Positions 56,018 to 64,000 of a stretch of 64,000 nucleotides of DNA are shown here, piece by piece. The translations under genes and the position numbers were made by a program. The DNA comes from Acinetobacter sedimenti (lineage in GTDB: Bacteria; Pseudomonadota; Gammaproteobacteria; Pseudomonadales; Moraxellaceae), in NCBI RefSeq assembly GCF_022601685.1, contig NZ_JAKUML010000008.1, positions 62,001 through 126,000 on the forward strand, written 5' to 3'. Numbering within the stretch: position 1 is the first letter of the stretch; each line of letters begins with the position of its first letter. Under the pieces are notes generated by a model. That model was not told the origin of the DNA. It ran no database searches and saw only the letters and a list, made by a program, of their open reading frames with translations.

Positions 56018-57064
56018 ATGCGTTTGGCAGAACGTATACAAAAAGCATGGCATGATCAAGCCAAATGGCTGATTGTGCTACGTCCACTGTCTTGGCTGTA
56101 TCGTGCTGTTTTTCTGTGGCAAAAAAATAGCAAATCAAAAAATGCTTACCGTGCGCCAGTAGCAGTGATGATTATTGGCAATATTACCGTCGGTGGTAGT
56201 GGTAAAACCCCACTAATCATTGCCTTAGTTGAATATTTGCAATCTAAAAATATAAAAGTCGGCGTGATTAGTCGAGGCTATGGAGGAAAAGGCGGGGGTG
56301 GTAAAGGTGTAGATGGAAAAGGCGAGTTTCCGTTACTCGTGACTTTGGATTCTACGCCTGAGCAGGTGGGCGATGAGCCGACTTTGATCGTACAACGTAC
56401 TCATGTGCCGATGGCTGTCGGACCAAATCGTCAACATGCAATTGAATTGTTATTACAACATCATCACGTAGATTTGATTCTGAGTGATGATGGTTTACAA
56501 CATTTTGCGCTTGCTCGTGACTTGGAATGGGTGGTGGTCGATGCCAATCGTGGTTTTGGCAATGAAAAGCTTTTGCCTGAAGGTTATCTACGAGAGCCAT
56601 TAAGCCGTTTGGATGACGTGACTGTCATTGAACATTCGGCACATCCTAAGACCGATTTGCATATGCATCTTGAACCGAGTACACCGTATAATTTGGTAGA
56701 TCACAGTCAGCCTTTCAATGCGAGTTTGCACTATGATGCAGTGGTTGGGATTGGGTTTCCACTGCGTTTTTTTAAGACCCTTGATGATTTAAATATCTCG
56801 TATCAAAAGCACGCTTTTGCAGATCACCATGCCTATCAAGCCAGTGATTTTTCAACAATACATAGCCAAGCGATCATCACCACAGAAAAAGATGCGGTCA
56901 AGTTAAAGCAACTTTGGCACAATGATCCTGAGATGTTGGCACGTGTCTGGGTGGTGCCTGTACAAGCGGTATTATCAGAAAACGTCTATCAGTTGTTTAA
57001 TGATCAGTTGCTCGGTTTAAATCCGAATTTTAAAATCAATCTATCACATCGTCCGAATAGCTAA
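56018..57064 (+). CDS. lpxK: Tetraacyldisaccharide 4'-kinase LpxK
   Basis: This 348-residue membrane-associated kinase phosphorylates the 4' position of the lipid A precursor. It has the Walker-type [17 protein letters not shown], then [10 protein letters not shown], and the [19 protein letters not shown] core with its catalytic Asp. After SRGYGGKG there is a short Gly/Lys-rich expansion ([10 protein letters not shown]) not usual in LpxK. It lies between msbA and kdsB and is essential for lipid A completion. Confidence 0.93.
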   Translation: MRLAERIQKAWHDQAKWLIVLRPLSWLYRAVFLWQKNSKSKNAYRAPVAVMIIGNITVGGSGKTPLIIALVEYLQSKNIKVGVISRGYGGKGGGGKGVDGKGEFPLLVTLDSTPEQVGDEPTLIVQRTHVPMAVGPNRQHAIELLLQHHHVDLILSDDGLQHFALARDLEWVVVDANRGFGNEKLLPEGYLREPLSRLDDVTVIEHSAHPKTDLHMHLEPSTPYNLVDHSQPFNASLHYDAVVGIGFPLRFFKTLDDLNISYQKHAFADHHAYQASDFSTIHSQAIITTEKDAVKLKQLWHNDPEMLARVWVVPVQAVLSENVYQLFNDQLLGLNPNFKINLSHRPNS

Positions 57065-57090
57065 CACGCCAAATAGATGAAGGAAGTTTT

Positions 57091-57855
57091 ATGCGTAAAC
57101 ACATTGTCATCCCTGCACGTTTTGCCAGTTCACGCTTACCGGGTAAACCTCTGCTTAAGGTTCATGGTCGAGCGATGATTTTACGTGTGGTTGATCAAGC
57201 CAAAAAAGTAGATGGTTTTGATGATTATTGTGTGGCAACTGACGATCAACGTATTGCTGATATTTGCTTGGCAGAAGGCATTGATGTAGTAATGACCGAT
57301 GTCAATCATCCATCGGGTACAGATCGTTTGAGTCAAGTTGCACAAATTAAAGGTTGGTCCGATGAAGACATTATTGTCAATGTACAAGGTGATGAGCCGC
57401 TGCTTCCTGCACAACTAGTTAAGCAAGTGGCACAGCTTTTAGAAGATCAAACACAATGTGCGATGGCGACACTATGTGAACCGATTCAATCATTGGAAGA
57501 ATTTGAGCGTGATAGCATCGTCAAAGTGGTAATGAGTAACACCAAAGAAGCATTGTATTTTAGCCGTGCTACGATTCCTTATGACCGTGATGGCGCAAAA
57601 TTCGCTGAACGTACATTACATGACAAAGCCTATCGTCATTTGGGTTTATATGCCTATCGTGTGCAGTTGCTTCAAGATTATGTGACATGGTCGCAAGGTG
57701 ATTTGGAACAGTTGGAAAGTTTGGAACAGCTTCGCGTCTTGGAAAATGGTCATCGGATTGCCATTGATGTGGCACAGGCGAATTTACCACCCGGTGTCGA
57801 TACTCAAGCCGATTTAGATCGTTTAAATGCCATGCCAGTCAGTGCATTTGAATAA
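57091..57855 (+). CDS. kdsB: 3-deoxy-manno-octulosonate cytidylyltransferase (CMP-KDO synthetase)
   Basis: This 254-residue cytidylyltransferase activates KDO for attachment to lipid A. The N-terminal [29 protein letters not shown] is typical, with [14 protein letters not shown] and [11 protein letters not shown] further on. GGAAG lies upstream of the ATG. It follows lpxK by 26 bases in the LOS cluster. Confidence 0.95.
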   Translation: MRKHIVIPARFASSRLPGKPLLKVHGRAMILRVVDQAKKVDGFDDYCVATDDQRIADICLAEGIDVVMTDVNHPSGTDRLSQVAQIKGWSDEDIIVNVQGDEPLLPAQLVKQVAQLLEDQTQCAMATLCEPIQSLEEFERDSIVKVVMSNTKEALYFSRATIPYDRDGAKFAERTLHDKAYRHLGLYAYRVQLLQDYVTWSQGDLEQLESLEQLRVLENGHRIAIDVAQANLPPGVDTQADLDRLNAMPVSAFE

Positions 57856-57885
57856 ATTCTTTTTGCATAGAAACAGATCATATCC

Positions 57886-58980
57886 ATGAGCGAAGATCAT
57901 CATCCGTCTGAATTGCACGTTCCTAGTTCGAAAGGACAGGACATCTATACTTGGCATCATCCAATTTGGCAAAAGCTCACGACACGCTACCCAGAGCTTG
58001 GTCATGCCATGTTGTTCTATGGAAAGCAGGGTTGTGGGAAGCAACAATTTAGTTTGCAATTTGCCAAATGGTTGCTTTGCTTAAATAAATCAGGCTTAAA
58101 CAAATCGAGTTTAAAGCAGACCAATTCTACGGAGATTCAAATAGCCTGTGGACAGTGTAAAAGTTGTCACTGGTTTGATGCCGACACTCATCCACAGCTC
58201 AAACAAATTTCCGCAGATTTTGATGAAAAAAAGCAAAGTTATTCTGCGATTAAAATTGATCAAATCCGTGAACTGAATGATTTTATTCAGCAAACCGTTG
58301 ACGGTTGGCGTGTAGTGTTAATTCATCAAGCAGATAAAATGAATGTCGCTTCGAGTAATGCTTTGCTAAAAACTTTGGAAGAACCGGGTGATCGGGTGTT
58401 GATGATTTTAGTCAGCGATGCCATGTTGCAACTTTCGGCAACCATTCGTAGCCGTGTACAACAATATGCTTTAGATCGAATCAGCATTTCGCAAGCGCAA
58501 CTGTATTTATCTCAAAATGCTTTAACGACATCTGAAAATCACAGTGAATTCACCGCAGATGAGCAACAGATTGCTTTAGCTTTAGCGCATTACATGCCGT
58601 TAAAGGCACAAGACATTTTAAATAGTCCGTGGTTTGCAAAACGACAAAGTTTTGCTCAAGCGTGGACAAACTTGGTGAAATACAAACAACAACCGATCAA
58701 GTTTGCCAATGATTGGCTCAAGGAATTGGACTTTAAAGCACTGATGATGATGCTTCGTTTTAACCTGCAAGATATGACGGCATATAAATTACAGCAAGCG
58801 ATTCAGCAGTCCGATCTCGACATTACTGATTTACAACAGTATTATAGTTTGGAACAGCTATTTGATTTAGATAAAGCGTTCAATCAAGTGCCAATACAGC
58901 TTGCGCAGAATGTGCAAAGTGCATTGATATTTGAGCAACTGTGTATGCAGTTGATGAATGTGGAAGGGGTAAGTGTTTAA
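57886..58980 (+). CDS. holB: DNA polymerase III delta' subunit
   Basis: This 364-residue subunit of the clamp loader has a P-loop-like LFYGKQGCGKQQFSLQFAKWLL with Gln in place of the usual Thr/Ser after Lys, consistent with delta' lacking ATPase activity. It also has the four-cysteine zinc module ending ACGQCKSCHWFDADTHP and NALLKTLEEPGDR. A Leu/Asn/Ser-rich segment of about 20 residues is inserted before the zinc module. It stands between kdsB and a PilZ gene. Confidence 0.87.
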   Translation: MSEDHHPSELHVPSSKGQDIYTWHHPIWQKLTTRYPELGHAMLFYGKQGCGKQQFSLQFAKWLLCLNKSGLNKSSLKQTNSTEIQIACGQCKSCHWFDADTHPQLKQISADFDEKKQSYSAIKIDQIRELNDFIQQTVDGWRVVLIHQADKMNVASSNALLKTLEEPGDRVLMILVSDAMLQLSATIRSRVQQYALDRISISQAQLYLSQNALTTSENHSEFTADEQQIALALAHYMPLKAQDILNSPWFAKRQSFAQAWTNLVKYKQQPIKFANDWLKELDFKALMMMLRFNLQDMTAYKLQQAIQQSDLDITDLQQYYSLEQLFDLDKAFNQVPIQLAQNVQSALIFEQLCMQLMNVEGVSV

Positions 58981-59051
58981 TGCGGTGATTTTTACACCAA
59001 ACTAAGCACGCTAAATGAAACAGCATAAAAAATAACATAGGGAGTATGTTG

Positions 59052-59396
59052 ATGATTCCACCACGTGGCGGTGCCATTATTCAAACCAATATGCCAGATC
59101 AGGCAAGCCTACAAGCATGTTATATGCCTTTTGTACTTGGTGGCGGGTTATTTGTGCCATCTAAGCAAGAAGTCACTTTGGGGCAAGAGCTTCTCGTTAT
59201 TGCGTCATTGCCTGAGCAATCACAAAAATATCCAGTCACAGGCAAAGTGATTTGGATTTCACCACGTCAACAAGGTTCAAAGCCACAAGGTTTTGCAATA
59301 CAGCTTGGCGGTGAAAAAGGTTTGGCATTTAAAAATGAAGCGGAAAAAATGTTGGCAGGACATCTAACATCTGATAAACCGACCTATACACTATAA
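59052..59396 (+). CDS. pilZ: PilZ domain protein (type IV pilus assembly)
   Basis: This protein of about 114 residues has the fold and context of PilZ of type IV pilus biogenesis (holB-pilZ-tatD order is common in pseudomonads). It lacks the RxxxR c-di-GMP motif expected of nucleotide-binding PilZ domains, as does P. aeruginosa PilZ, so it probably acts by protein contacts with PilF or FimX-like partners. ATG 59052 is chosen over ATG 59046 because GGGAG lies seven bases before it. Confidence 0.8.
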   Translation: MIPPRGGAIIQTNMPDQASLQACYMPFVLGGGLFVPSKQEVTLGQELLVIASLPEQSQKYPVTGKVIWISPRQQGSKPQGFAIQLGGEKGLAFKNEAEKMLAGHLTSDKPTYTL

Positions 59397-59499
59397 AACT
59401 GATCGTCGTGAATCAATACTTTTGGGCTGAAATCACACCTCAGTGAATGGGCAGATGTGATAAAATGACCAAACTAAATTTATAAGTTGTAAAAGTTTT

Positions 59500-60282
59500 A
59501 TGATGCAGTTTGTGGATTCTCATTGTCACCTGACGATGCTTGAGCTAAAGCCGTATGACGGAGATGTTCATGCCGCCATTGAAGTGGCAATGCAGGCGGG
59601 TGTCAGTCGGATGATGGGCATATCTGTAGCGTTGGATGATCATATTGCGCTGTCCGAGATTGCATCAGCGCATGATCATGTCGGTTATAGTGTCGGCGTG
59701 CATCCTTGTGAAGACCCAGAAATGATGGCTCGGGCAACGGTTGAAGAACTTGTGTCGTTAGCGCAGTCTGATAAAGTTTGGGCGATCGGTGAAACAGGTT
59801 TGGATTATTATCACAGTACCGATTTCATTCAAGAACAAAAAGATTGTTTTGCACGGCATATTGAAGCATCACAACACGTTGGCAAGCCTTTGGTGGTACA
59901 TACACGCAGTGCCAAAGCAGATACCATTGATATACTTAAAGCAGAAAATGCGACACATGGTATTTTGCATTGCTTTACTGAAGATTGGGACACGGCAAAA
60001 GCGGTGCTAGATTTGGGATTTTATATTTCTTTTTCAGGGATTATTTCTTTTAAGAATGCGCAAGATTTGCGTGACGTCGCCAAGCAAGTGCCACTTGATC
60101 GCTTACTCATTGAAACAGATAGCCCTTATCTTGCGCCAGTGCCGTATCGTGGGAAGTCGAACGAGCCAAAATATGTACCGCATGTGGCAGAAGCATTGGC
60201 GGGTGTATATGGCGTATCGGTAGAGCAAATAGCCCAGCAAACGACGGATAACTTTTTGCGAATCACAGGTTTGAGTGCATAA
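59500..60282 (+). CDS. TatD-family metal-dependent hydrolase
   Basis: This 260-residue amidohydrolase-fold protein has FVDSHCHL at the N-terminus, the metal-ligand segment GETGLDYYH, VVHTRSA, LHCFTEDW and the acid residue in LIETDSPYLAP. TatD-type proteins are Mg-dependent nucleases in the cytoplasm. It lies downstream of pilZ, and two ATG codons (59500, 59503) are equivalent starts. Confidence 0.92.
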   Translation: MMQFVDSHCHLTMLELKPYDGDVHAAIEVAMQAGVSRMMGISVALDDHIALSEIASAHDHVGYSVGVHPCEDPEMMARATVEELVSLAQSDKVWAIGETGLDYYHSTDFIQEQKDCFARHIEASQHVGKPLVVHTRSAKADTIDILKAENATHGILHCFTEDWDTAKAVLDLGFYISFSGIISFKNAQDLRDVAKQVPLDRLLIETDSPYLAPVPYRGKSNEPKYVPHVAEALAGVYGVSVEQIAQQTTDNFLRITGLSA

Positions 60283-60385
60283 TTTACGTTTAATGCGGTT
60301 TGAAAATGTTATAGTGATTCAAAGCATGTGATGCGACATAGAATATCAAAATACAGTTGTCATGAATTGATGTGAGAATTTCAAC

Positions 60386-61063
60386 ATGAAGAATTTAGAC
60401 CAGCAGATGGAACGACAAGCGCAGTTTAAGGCGCGCGAAGAACTTATCTTTTCGACTGCGGAAAATTTATTGTTGGAATATGGCGAATCAGGCATGACGT
60501 TGGACACTTTGGCAGCCGACCTCGATATTGCCAAAGGCACGCTGTATAAGCATTTTCAAAGTAAAGATGAGTTATATATTTTATTGATCATACGCAATGA
60601 GCAAAAGCTGTTAGATATGATCTATGACACGGAAAAAGAATTCCCTGAGCATCTTGCTTTTTTTATGTTGCATCAGTTGCACCACCCTGAGCGTACAGTG
60701 CTCTATCATCAGATCGAAGAGCGTCTAGCCAACACAGGGCAAGGGTTACAAAGTTTATTTCAAGATCTTTATCAAATCCGTAAAAAACGCTTACGGATTA
60801 TCATTCGCCTGACAGAACATTATTTAAAATACATTCAAAGCGCCATGCCTGTACGTGATTATTTAGCCTCGATTTGGTCGATTACCCAAGGTGCGGCGGC
60901 GATTCTCAACTCGACCTATTATCAGCGTTATTTGGGTGAGCGTGACAGTCTGCGAGTGTCATATATTGAGCAAGTTTTGGCGTTGCCGAAGAATGCTCGT
61001 GAAGAAGCCTTCGATGAGCAAGAGTCACAAGCCATGCAAAATGCCGATCAGCAAAATAGTTGA
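60386..61063 (+). CDS. TetR-family transcriptional regulator
   Basis: This 225-residue repressor has an N-terminal helix-turn-helix (LFSTAENLLLEYGESGMTLDTLA, DLDIAKGTLYKHFQSKDELY; residue positions about 20-65) and a helical ligand domain without an identifiable ligand. No efflux pump or enzyme gene is adjacent in the usual divergent arrangement, so the regulon is unknown. Its 3' end is followed after 38 bases by the gspH operon. Confidence 0.85.
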   Translation: MKNLDQQMERQAQFKAREELIFSTAENLLLEYGESGMTLDTLAADLDIAKGTLYKHFQSKDELYILLIIRNEQKLLDMIYDTEKEFPEHLAFFMLHQLHHPERTVLYHQIEERLANTGQGLQSLFQDLYQIRKKRLRIIIRLTEHYLKYIQSAMPVRDYLASIWSITQGAAAILNSTYYQRYLGERDSLRVSYIEQVLALPKNAREEAFDEQESQAMQNADQQNS

Positions 61064-61101
61064 TGATTGGACTCAGTGAAAATTAAAGCATCGAGCGTAT
61101 C

Positions 61102-61752
61102 GTGAACAATAAAAATAAAGTCCAACAAATCGCAAAACATCAACAAGGTTTTACCTTGATTGAAGTCATGCTCGTCATTGTGATCATGGCGGTGATGGCA
61201 AGTCTGATCGTGATGAATGTACAAGGCGTCGATCAACGCAAAGTCATGCAAGCCCGTGAATTGTTAATTTTAAATTTAAAGAAAATCCGTTTAGAGTCAG
61301 CTGATCAAGGGCGAATTTTGGGTTTGCTCATTCAGCCTGCGACCGATATTGCGCCTGCACAATATGAGGTGGTGGAGTATCGCCCACAAGCCAATCCTGA
61401 CAATTCAAATCAGAGCCAATTAAATCAAAGTCAGTCAAATCTAAACCAATCCACTCAAAGTCAATTTAATCAAAATCAGCCGATGGGTGCGCGTGGTCAA
61501 TACCGTTGGCAATTGGCAAACGATTTTGACAGTCAGACTTTACCTGAGCAAAGTAGCTTACAGATCCAAAGTCTTGATCATCAGTTGAATTTAGATGTAC
61601 TCAAACAAAATGATGCCTTACCACAGATTATTTGGCTTGGTAATGGTGAAGCAGTCCCAGTGCGCATTCAGCTGTATTTGCAACAACAACAAGTCGGCGA
61701 TGCCATTGTGCTCAATCGACTCGGTGCGGTGAGTGATGAAGAAGACTTGTAG
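61102..61752 (+). CDS. gspH: Type II secretion minor pseudopilin GspH
   Basis: This 216-residue minor pseudopilin has the prepilin cleavage site at QQG/FTLIEVMLVIVIMAV (about residue 17). Its C-terminal part follows GspH topology, but a Gln/Asn/Ser low-complexity insertion (roughly residues 95-125, units like NQSQ) sits between the N-terminal helix and the beta region. GTG 61102 is the start. It overlaps gspI and forms the first gene of gspHIJK, which tips the type II secretion pseudopilus. Confidence 0.85.
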   Translation: MNNKNKVQQIAKHQQGFTLIEVMLVIVIMAVMASLIVMNVQGVDQRKVMQARELLILNLKKIRLESADQGRILGLLIQPATDIAPAQYEVVEYRPQANPDNSNQSQLNQSQSNLNQSTQSQFNQNQPMGARGQYRWQLANDFDSQTLPEQSSLQIQSLDHQLNLDVLKQNDALPQIIWLGNGEAVPVRIQLYLQQQQVGDAIVLNRLGAVSDEEDL

Positions 61753-62167
61753 GCAGAACGTTCAGCATCGACGATTCAACGCATTTGGCTTTACTTTGCT
61801 TGAGGTGATGGTGGCATTGGCAATCTTTGCAACCACAGCATTGGCATTGATGAAAATTGCCATGAACTATACCCAGTCAATTCAGCAAAATGAGCTACGA
61901 ACTCTAGCGCATTTCGTTGCAATGAATCAGGCGGCGGAGCTTCGGATTGAAAAAGAGTGGCTCACAGGCAGTCAAAGTGAAGACATCACTGAACAAGGCG
62001 AGCAATGGCGTATTCAAAAGCAGTCTTATGAAACCATTAGTCCAGATGTGCAACGTATTGAAATCCAAGTGTCGCATATTGACCCTGATAATGCTGAAAA
62101 AGTACAAGGTGTAACCACGTTATCGGTATTTAATTATCGGCAATCGCTAGAGGGCAACGCACAATGA
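61736..62167 (+). CDS. gspI: Type II secretion minor pseudopilin GspI
   Basis: This 143-residue minor pseudopilin has the cleavage motif FNAFG/FTLLEVMVALAIFATTALAL, characteristic of GspI and of type IV pilin family proteins. ATG 61736 starts inside the end of gspH, and its stop overlaps gspJ by four bases. The protein forms a complex with GspJ and GspK. Confidence 0.88.
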   Translation: MKKTCRQNVQHRRFNAFGFTLLEVMVALAIFATTALALMKIAMNYTQSIQQNELRTLAHFVAMNQAAELRIEKEWLTGSQSEDITEQGEQWRIQKQSYETISPDVQRIEIQVSHIDPDNAEKVQGVTTLSVFNYRQSLEGNAQ

Positions 62168-62913
62168 ACGCTGTCACTCAAAAGCACAATACACAGCCTA
62201 AGCATGCTTCAGGGTTTACCCTTGTTGAAGTGTTGGTGGCGATAGCGATCTTTGCGGTACTTAGCGCAGCAGGATGGATGGTGTTCGACCAACTGATCAA
62301 GACTCGTGAGCGTAATACAACGCATCTTGAGCATCTGCAAAAATTACAATTTGCGTATATGCAAATACAGCGTGATTTGAGCCAGATTGTACCGTTGTCA
62401 GGGCGAGAGGGCGAAGAAAGTTACCCTGCATTGCAACTTGAAAATCAACAATTGCAGTTTAATAAAGCAGGTGTGATTGATCCTTTGCAACAGGGTTTGG
62501 ATCGCTTTGAATTTGTTGAATATCGTTTTGATCCCGACAAACAAGCCTTGATGCGTTATCACAATGCCTATATTTACCGTAAGCAAAGCCAAGATATGCA
62601 AGGTGATGTGCTGATTGCACCGATTGAAAATCTACAAATTCAAGCCCTTGATCCTGCTGTACAAACACAGTGGCCTGCACAAAGCGTAACCGATACCGAT
62701 TCAACAGAATATTTGATGTCACAGCTTCCACAAGGTGTAGTGTTAAGTTTTGATTATCAAGGGCGAGCCATTCGCTGGGTGTTTAGTACAGCCAAAAGCA
62801 TGCCTACAACTGAAACTGAATCGGGTACGAATGGCAACAGTTCAAATAACGGTTCAAACAATAATTCAGATAGCGATTCGAACAATAGTTCTGAAAATGG
62901 GAGCACGAGCTAA
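62164..62913 (+). CDS. gspJ: Type II secretion minor pseudopilin GspJ
   Basis: This 249-residue pseudopilin has the cleavage site ASG/FTLVEVLVAIAIFAVLSAAG and the GspJ-like region IQRDLSQIVPLSGR. Its C-terminus ends in a Ser/Asn/Gly tail of about 30 residues (NSSNNGSNNNSDSDSNNSSE) that is not part of the fold. It overlaps gspK by one base (TAATG). Confidence 0.88.
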   Translation: MNAVTQKHNTQPKHASGFTLVEVLVAIAIFAVLSAAGWMVFDQLIKTRERNTTHLEHLQKLQFAYMQIQRDLSQIVPLSGREGEESYPALQLENQQLQFNKAGVIDPLQQGLDRFEFVEYRFDPDKQALMRYHNAYIYRKQSQDMQGDVLIAPIENLQIQALDPAVQTQWPAQSVTDTDSTEYLMSQLPQGVVLSFDYQGRAIRWVFSTAKSMPTTETESGTNGNSSNNGSNNNSDSDSNNSSENGSTS

Positions 62914-63902
62914 TGATAAAGCCGAACCATTTGCCAGTGAATCACCACTTTTCAAAATCATCGCAAAGCGGTGTGGCGTTACTGACCATTTTAATCATGG
63001 TAGTGCTTGCGACGATTCTTGCTGTGAGTATTTTGCGCTATCAAAATGCCAATTTGGAAGAAACTAAGTTGCTATTACGTCAAGATCAGGCATTGCAATA
63101 TGCGTGGTCTGCAGAATATTTTTTCTCAGAACTGCTCATTCAAGATGCCAAAGACAATACAACCGATAGCTTAACTGAAAATTGGGCACAACCTTTCCCG
63201 CCGTTTCCTGTGGAGGATGGTGTGGTCACAGGTCAGCTCCATGATGAGCAAGGGCGTTTTAATCTCAATAGCTTATTGAATGAAAATGGCGAAAAGAACG
63301 AAACTGCGGTGCTGTTTTTCCAAGCGATGTTAGAACGACTAAATCTTGATCCAAATCTAGTTGAGGCAGTGATTGATTGGCAAGATGCCGATAATGAAAC
63401 CGTTGGTGCGATGGGCGCTGAGAATAGCTATTATCAAGGTGTGCAAGCAGGCTATCTTGCACCAAATCAGCTTTTTAGCAGTGCCAAACAGTTGCAATGG
63501 GTACGTGGCTTTGAAGGGGAGAATTATCAACGTATAGCCCCTTATATTGTTGCCTTGCCATCTCGAAGTACTAAGATCAATATTAATACGGCTGATCCGT
63601 TTGTTTTGGCATGTTTGAATCCTCGACTTGACCCGATGGCTGTGGCGAATACCATGCAAGCACAGCGTCAGAATTTGGAAACTTTAAGCAGTTTTTCTGA
63701 CCTTTGGAATTTGGATGGATTCAGCGCAGTGACTGAAGATCGTGAGAAATATTCGGCATTATTCGATGTGTCTTCATCGTTTTTTGTTGCGGAGATACAG
63801 GTGATGTTATCCGAGCGCAAACGCAGTATTCAAAGCCATTTGTATCGTTCAAAAGAAATCGTGCAAAGCTATCGACATGATTGGCATGGTGCTGATTTTT
63901 AG
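62913..63902 (+). CDS. gspK: Type II secretion minor pseudopilin GspK
   Basis: This 329-residue pseudopilin at the tip of the T2SS pseudopilus has the start site QSG/VALLTILIMVVLATILAV, in which the usual Glu5 is absent as in GspK proteins. It is followed by a large helical insert and the conserved INTADPFVLACL calcium-binding-type region. Length is normal. It ends the gspHIJK group; gspG and the rest of the secretion system are not in this window. The last 98 bases of the window hold nothing I recognise. Confidence 0.9.
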   Translation: MIKPNHLPVNHHFSKSSQSGVALLTILIMVVLATILAVSILRYQNANLEETKLLLRQDQALQYAWSAEYFFSELLIQDAKDNTTDSLTENWAQPFPPFPVEDGVVTGQLHDEQGRFNLNSLLNENGEKNETAVLFFQAMLERLNLDPNLVEAVIDWQDADNETVGAMGAENSYYQGVQAGYLAPNQLFSSAKQLQWVRGFEGENYQRIAPYIVALPSRSTKININTADPFVLACLNPRLDPMAVANTMQAQRQNLETLSSFSDLWNLDGFSAVTEDREKYSALFDVSSSFFVAEIQVMLSERKRSIQSHLYRSKEIVQSYRHDWHGADF

Positions 63903-64000
63903 TCAAACCTAAATAAATCTGTATGGCTTCATTCGTTGGAATTATCCATTTCTATATTTTGCATATTGGGTTGTGATAACAACAAATGCGTGCCTTGAAT

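Noticed and set aside
1-64000. Insertion sequence, transposase, prophage or CRISPR-Cas genes
   Set aside because: I looked for transposase, integrase, Cas and phage structural proteins among the reading frames and saw none.

Overview
The window is a chromosomal stretch of a gammaproteobacterium of the family Moraxellaceae, almost certainly Acinetobacter. The evidence is the moderately AT-rich composition, the gene order surA-lptD | amgK-murU, rsmG-parA-parB-exbB-exbD-msbA-lpxK-kdsB-holB-pilZ-tatD, the long DUF1852/core-MetE methionine operon, and a split gspHIJK set. It holds about 54 protein genes and one tRNA. I found no rRNA, CRISPR array, transposase or prophage.

Layout. Positions 1-7000: a YdcF-like envelope protein, an alpha/beta hydrolase and a DUF2520 Rossmann protein (+), then gcvH, an AraC regulator and an ABC exporter (-). 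Positions 7500-13400: fadH-type 2,4-dienoyl-CoA reductase, tRNA-Ser(TGA), a small orphan gene with foreign codon use, and the mesX-mesD-flavin reductase operon for folate- and B12-independent methionine synthesis. Positions 13500-22400 are the most accessory part. They hold a LuxR-type regulator, three secreted proteins of unknown function, an M16 peptidase, a lone DUF262/DUF1524 endonuclease-like gene that looks like an inserted cassette, and a DUF3144 protein. Positions 22500-28000 are a metal resistance block: copper (a small His/Cys protein, copA, copB) followed by arsenic (arsR, arsC, ACR3 efflux pump). Positions 28100-35700: ahpC, a sterol desaturase-family membrane hydroxylase, hrpA carrying an in-frame palindromic repeat element, and a FabH-like synthase.

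Positions 35800-48550 are mainly on the minus strand: a lipase-like lipoprotein, a repeat-containing lipoprotein, trmJ-cysE, dnaE, and lptD-surA (LPS export and outer-membrane protein folding). Positions 48690-64000 are all on the plus strand: amgK-murU (murein sugar recycling), rsmG, parAB, exbBD, msbA-lpxK-kdsB (lipid A/LOS synthesis and export), holB-pilZ-tatD, a TetR regulator, and the type II secretion minor pseudopilins gspH, gspI, gspJ and gspK.

Most of the window is core chromosome. The parts most worth a second look are the DUF262/DUF1524 insertion, which is bracketed by an inverted 13-bp motif and a hairpin; the palindromic element expressed inside HrpA, with relatives elsewhere in the window; the mesX-mesD operon with its flavin reductase; and the AGA-rich orphan and secreted genes at 9990-10322 and 14807-16236.
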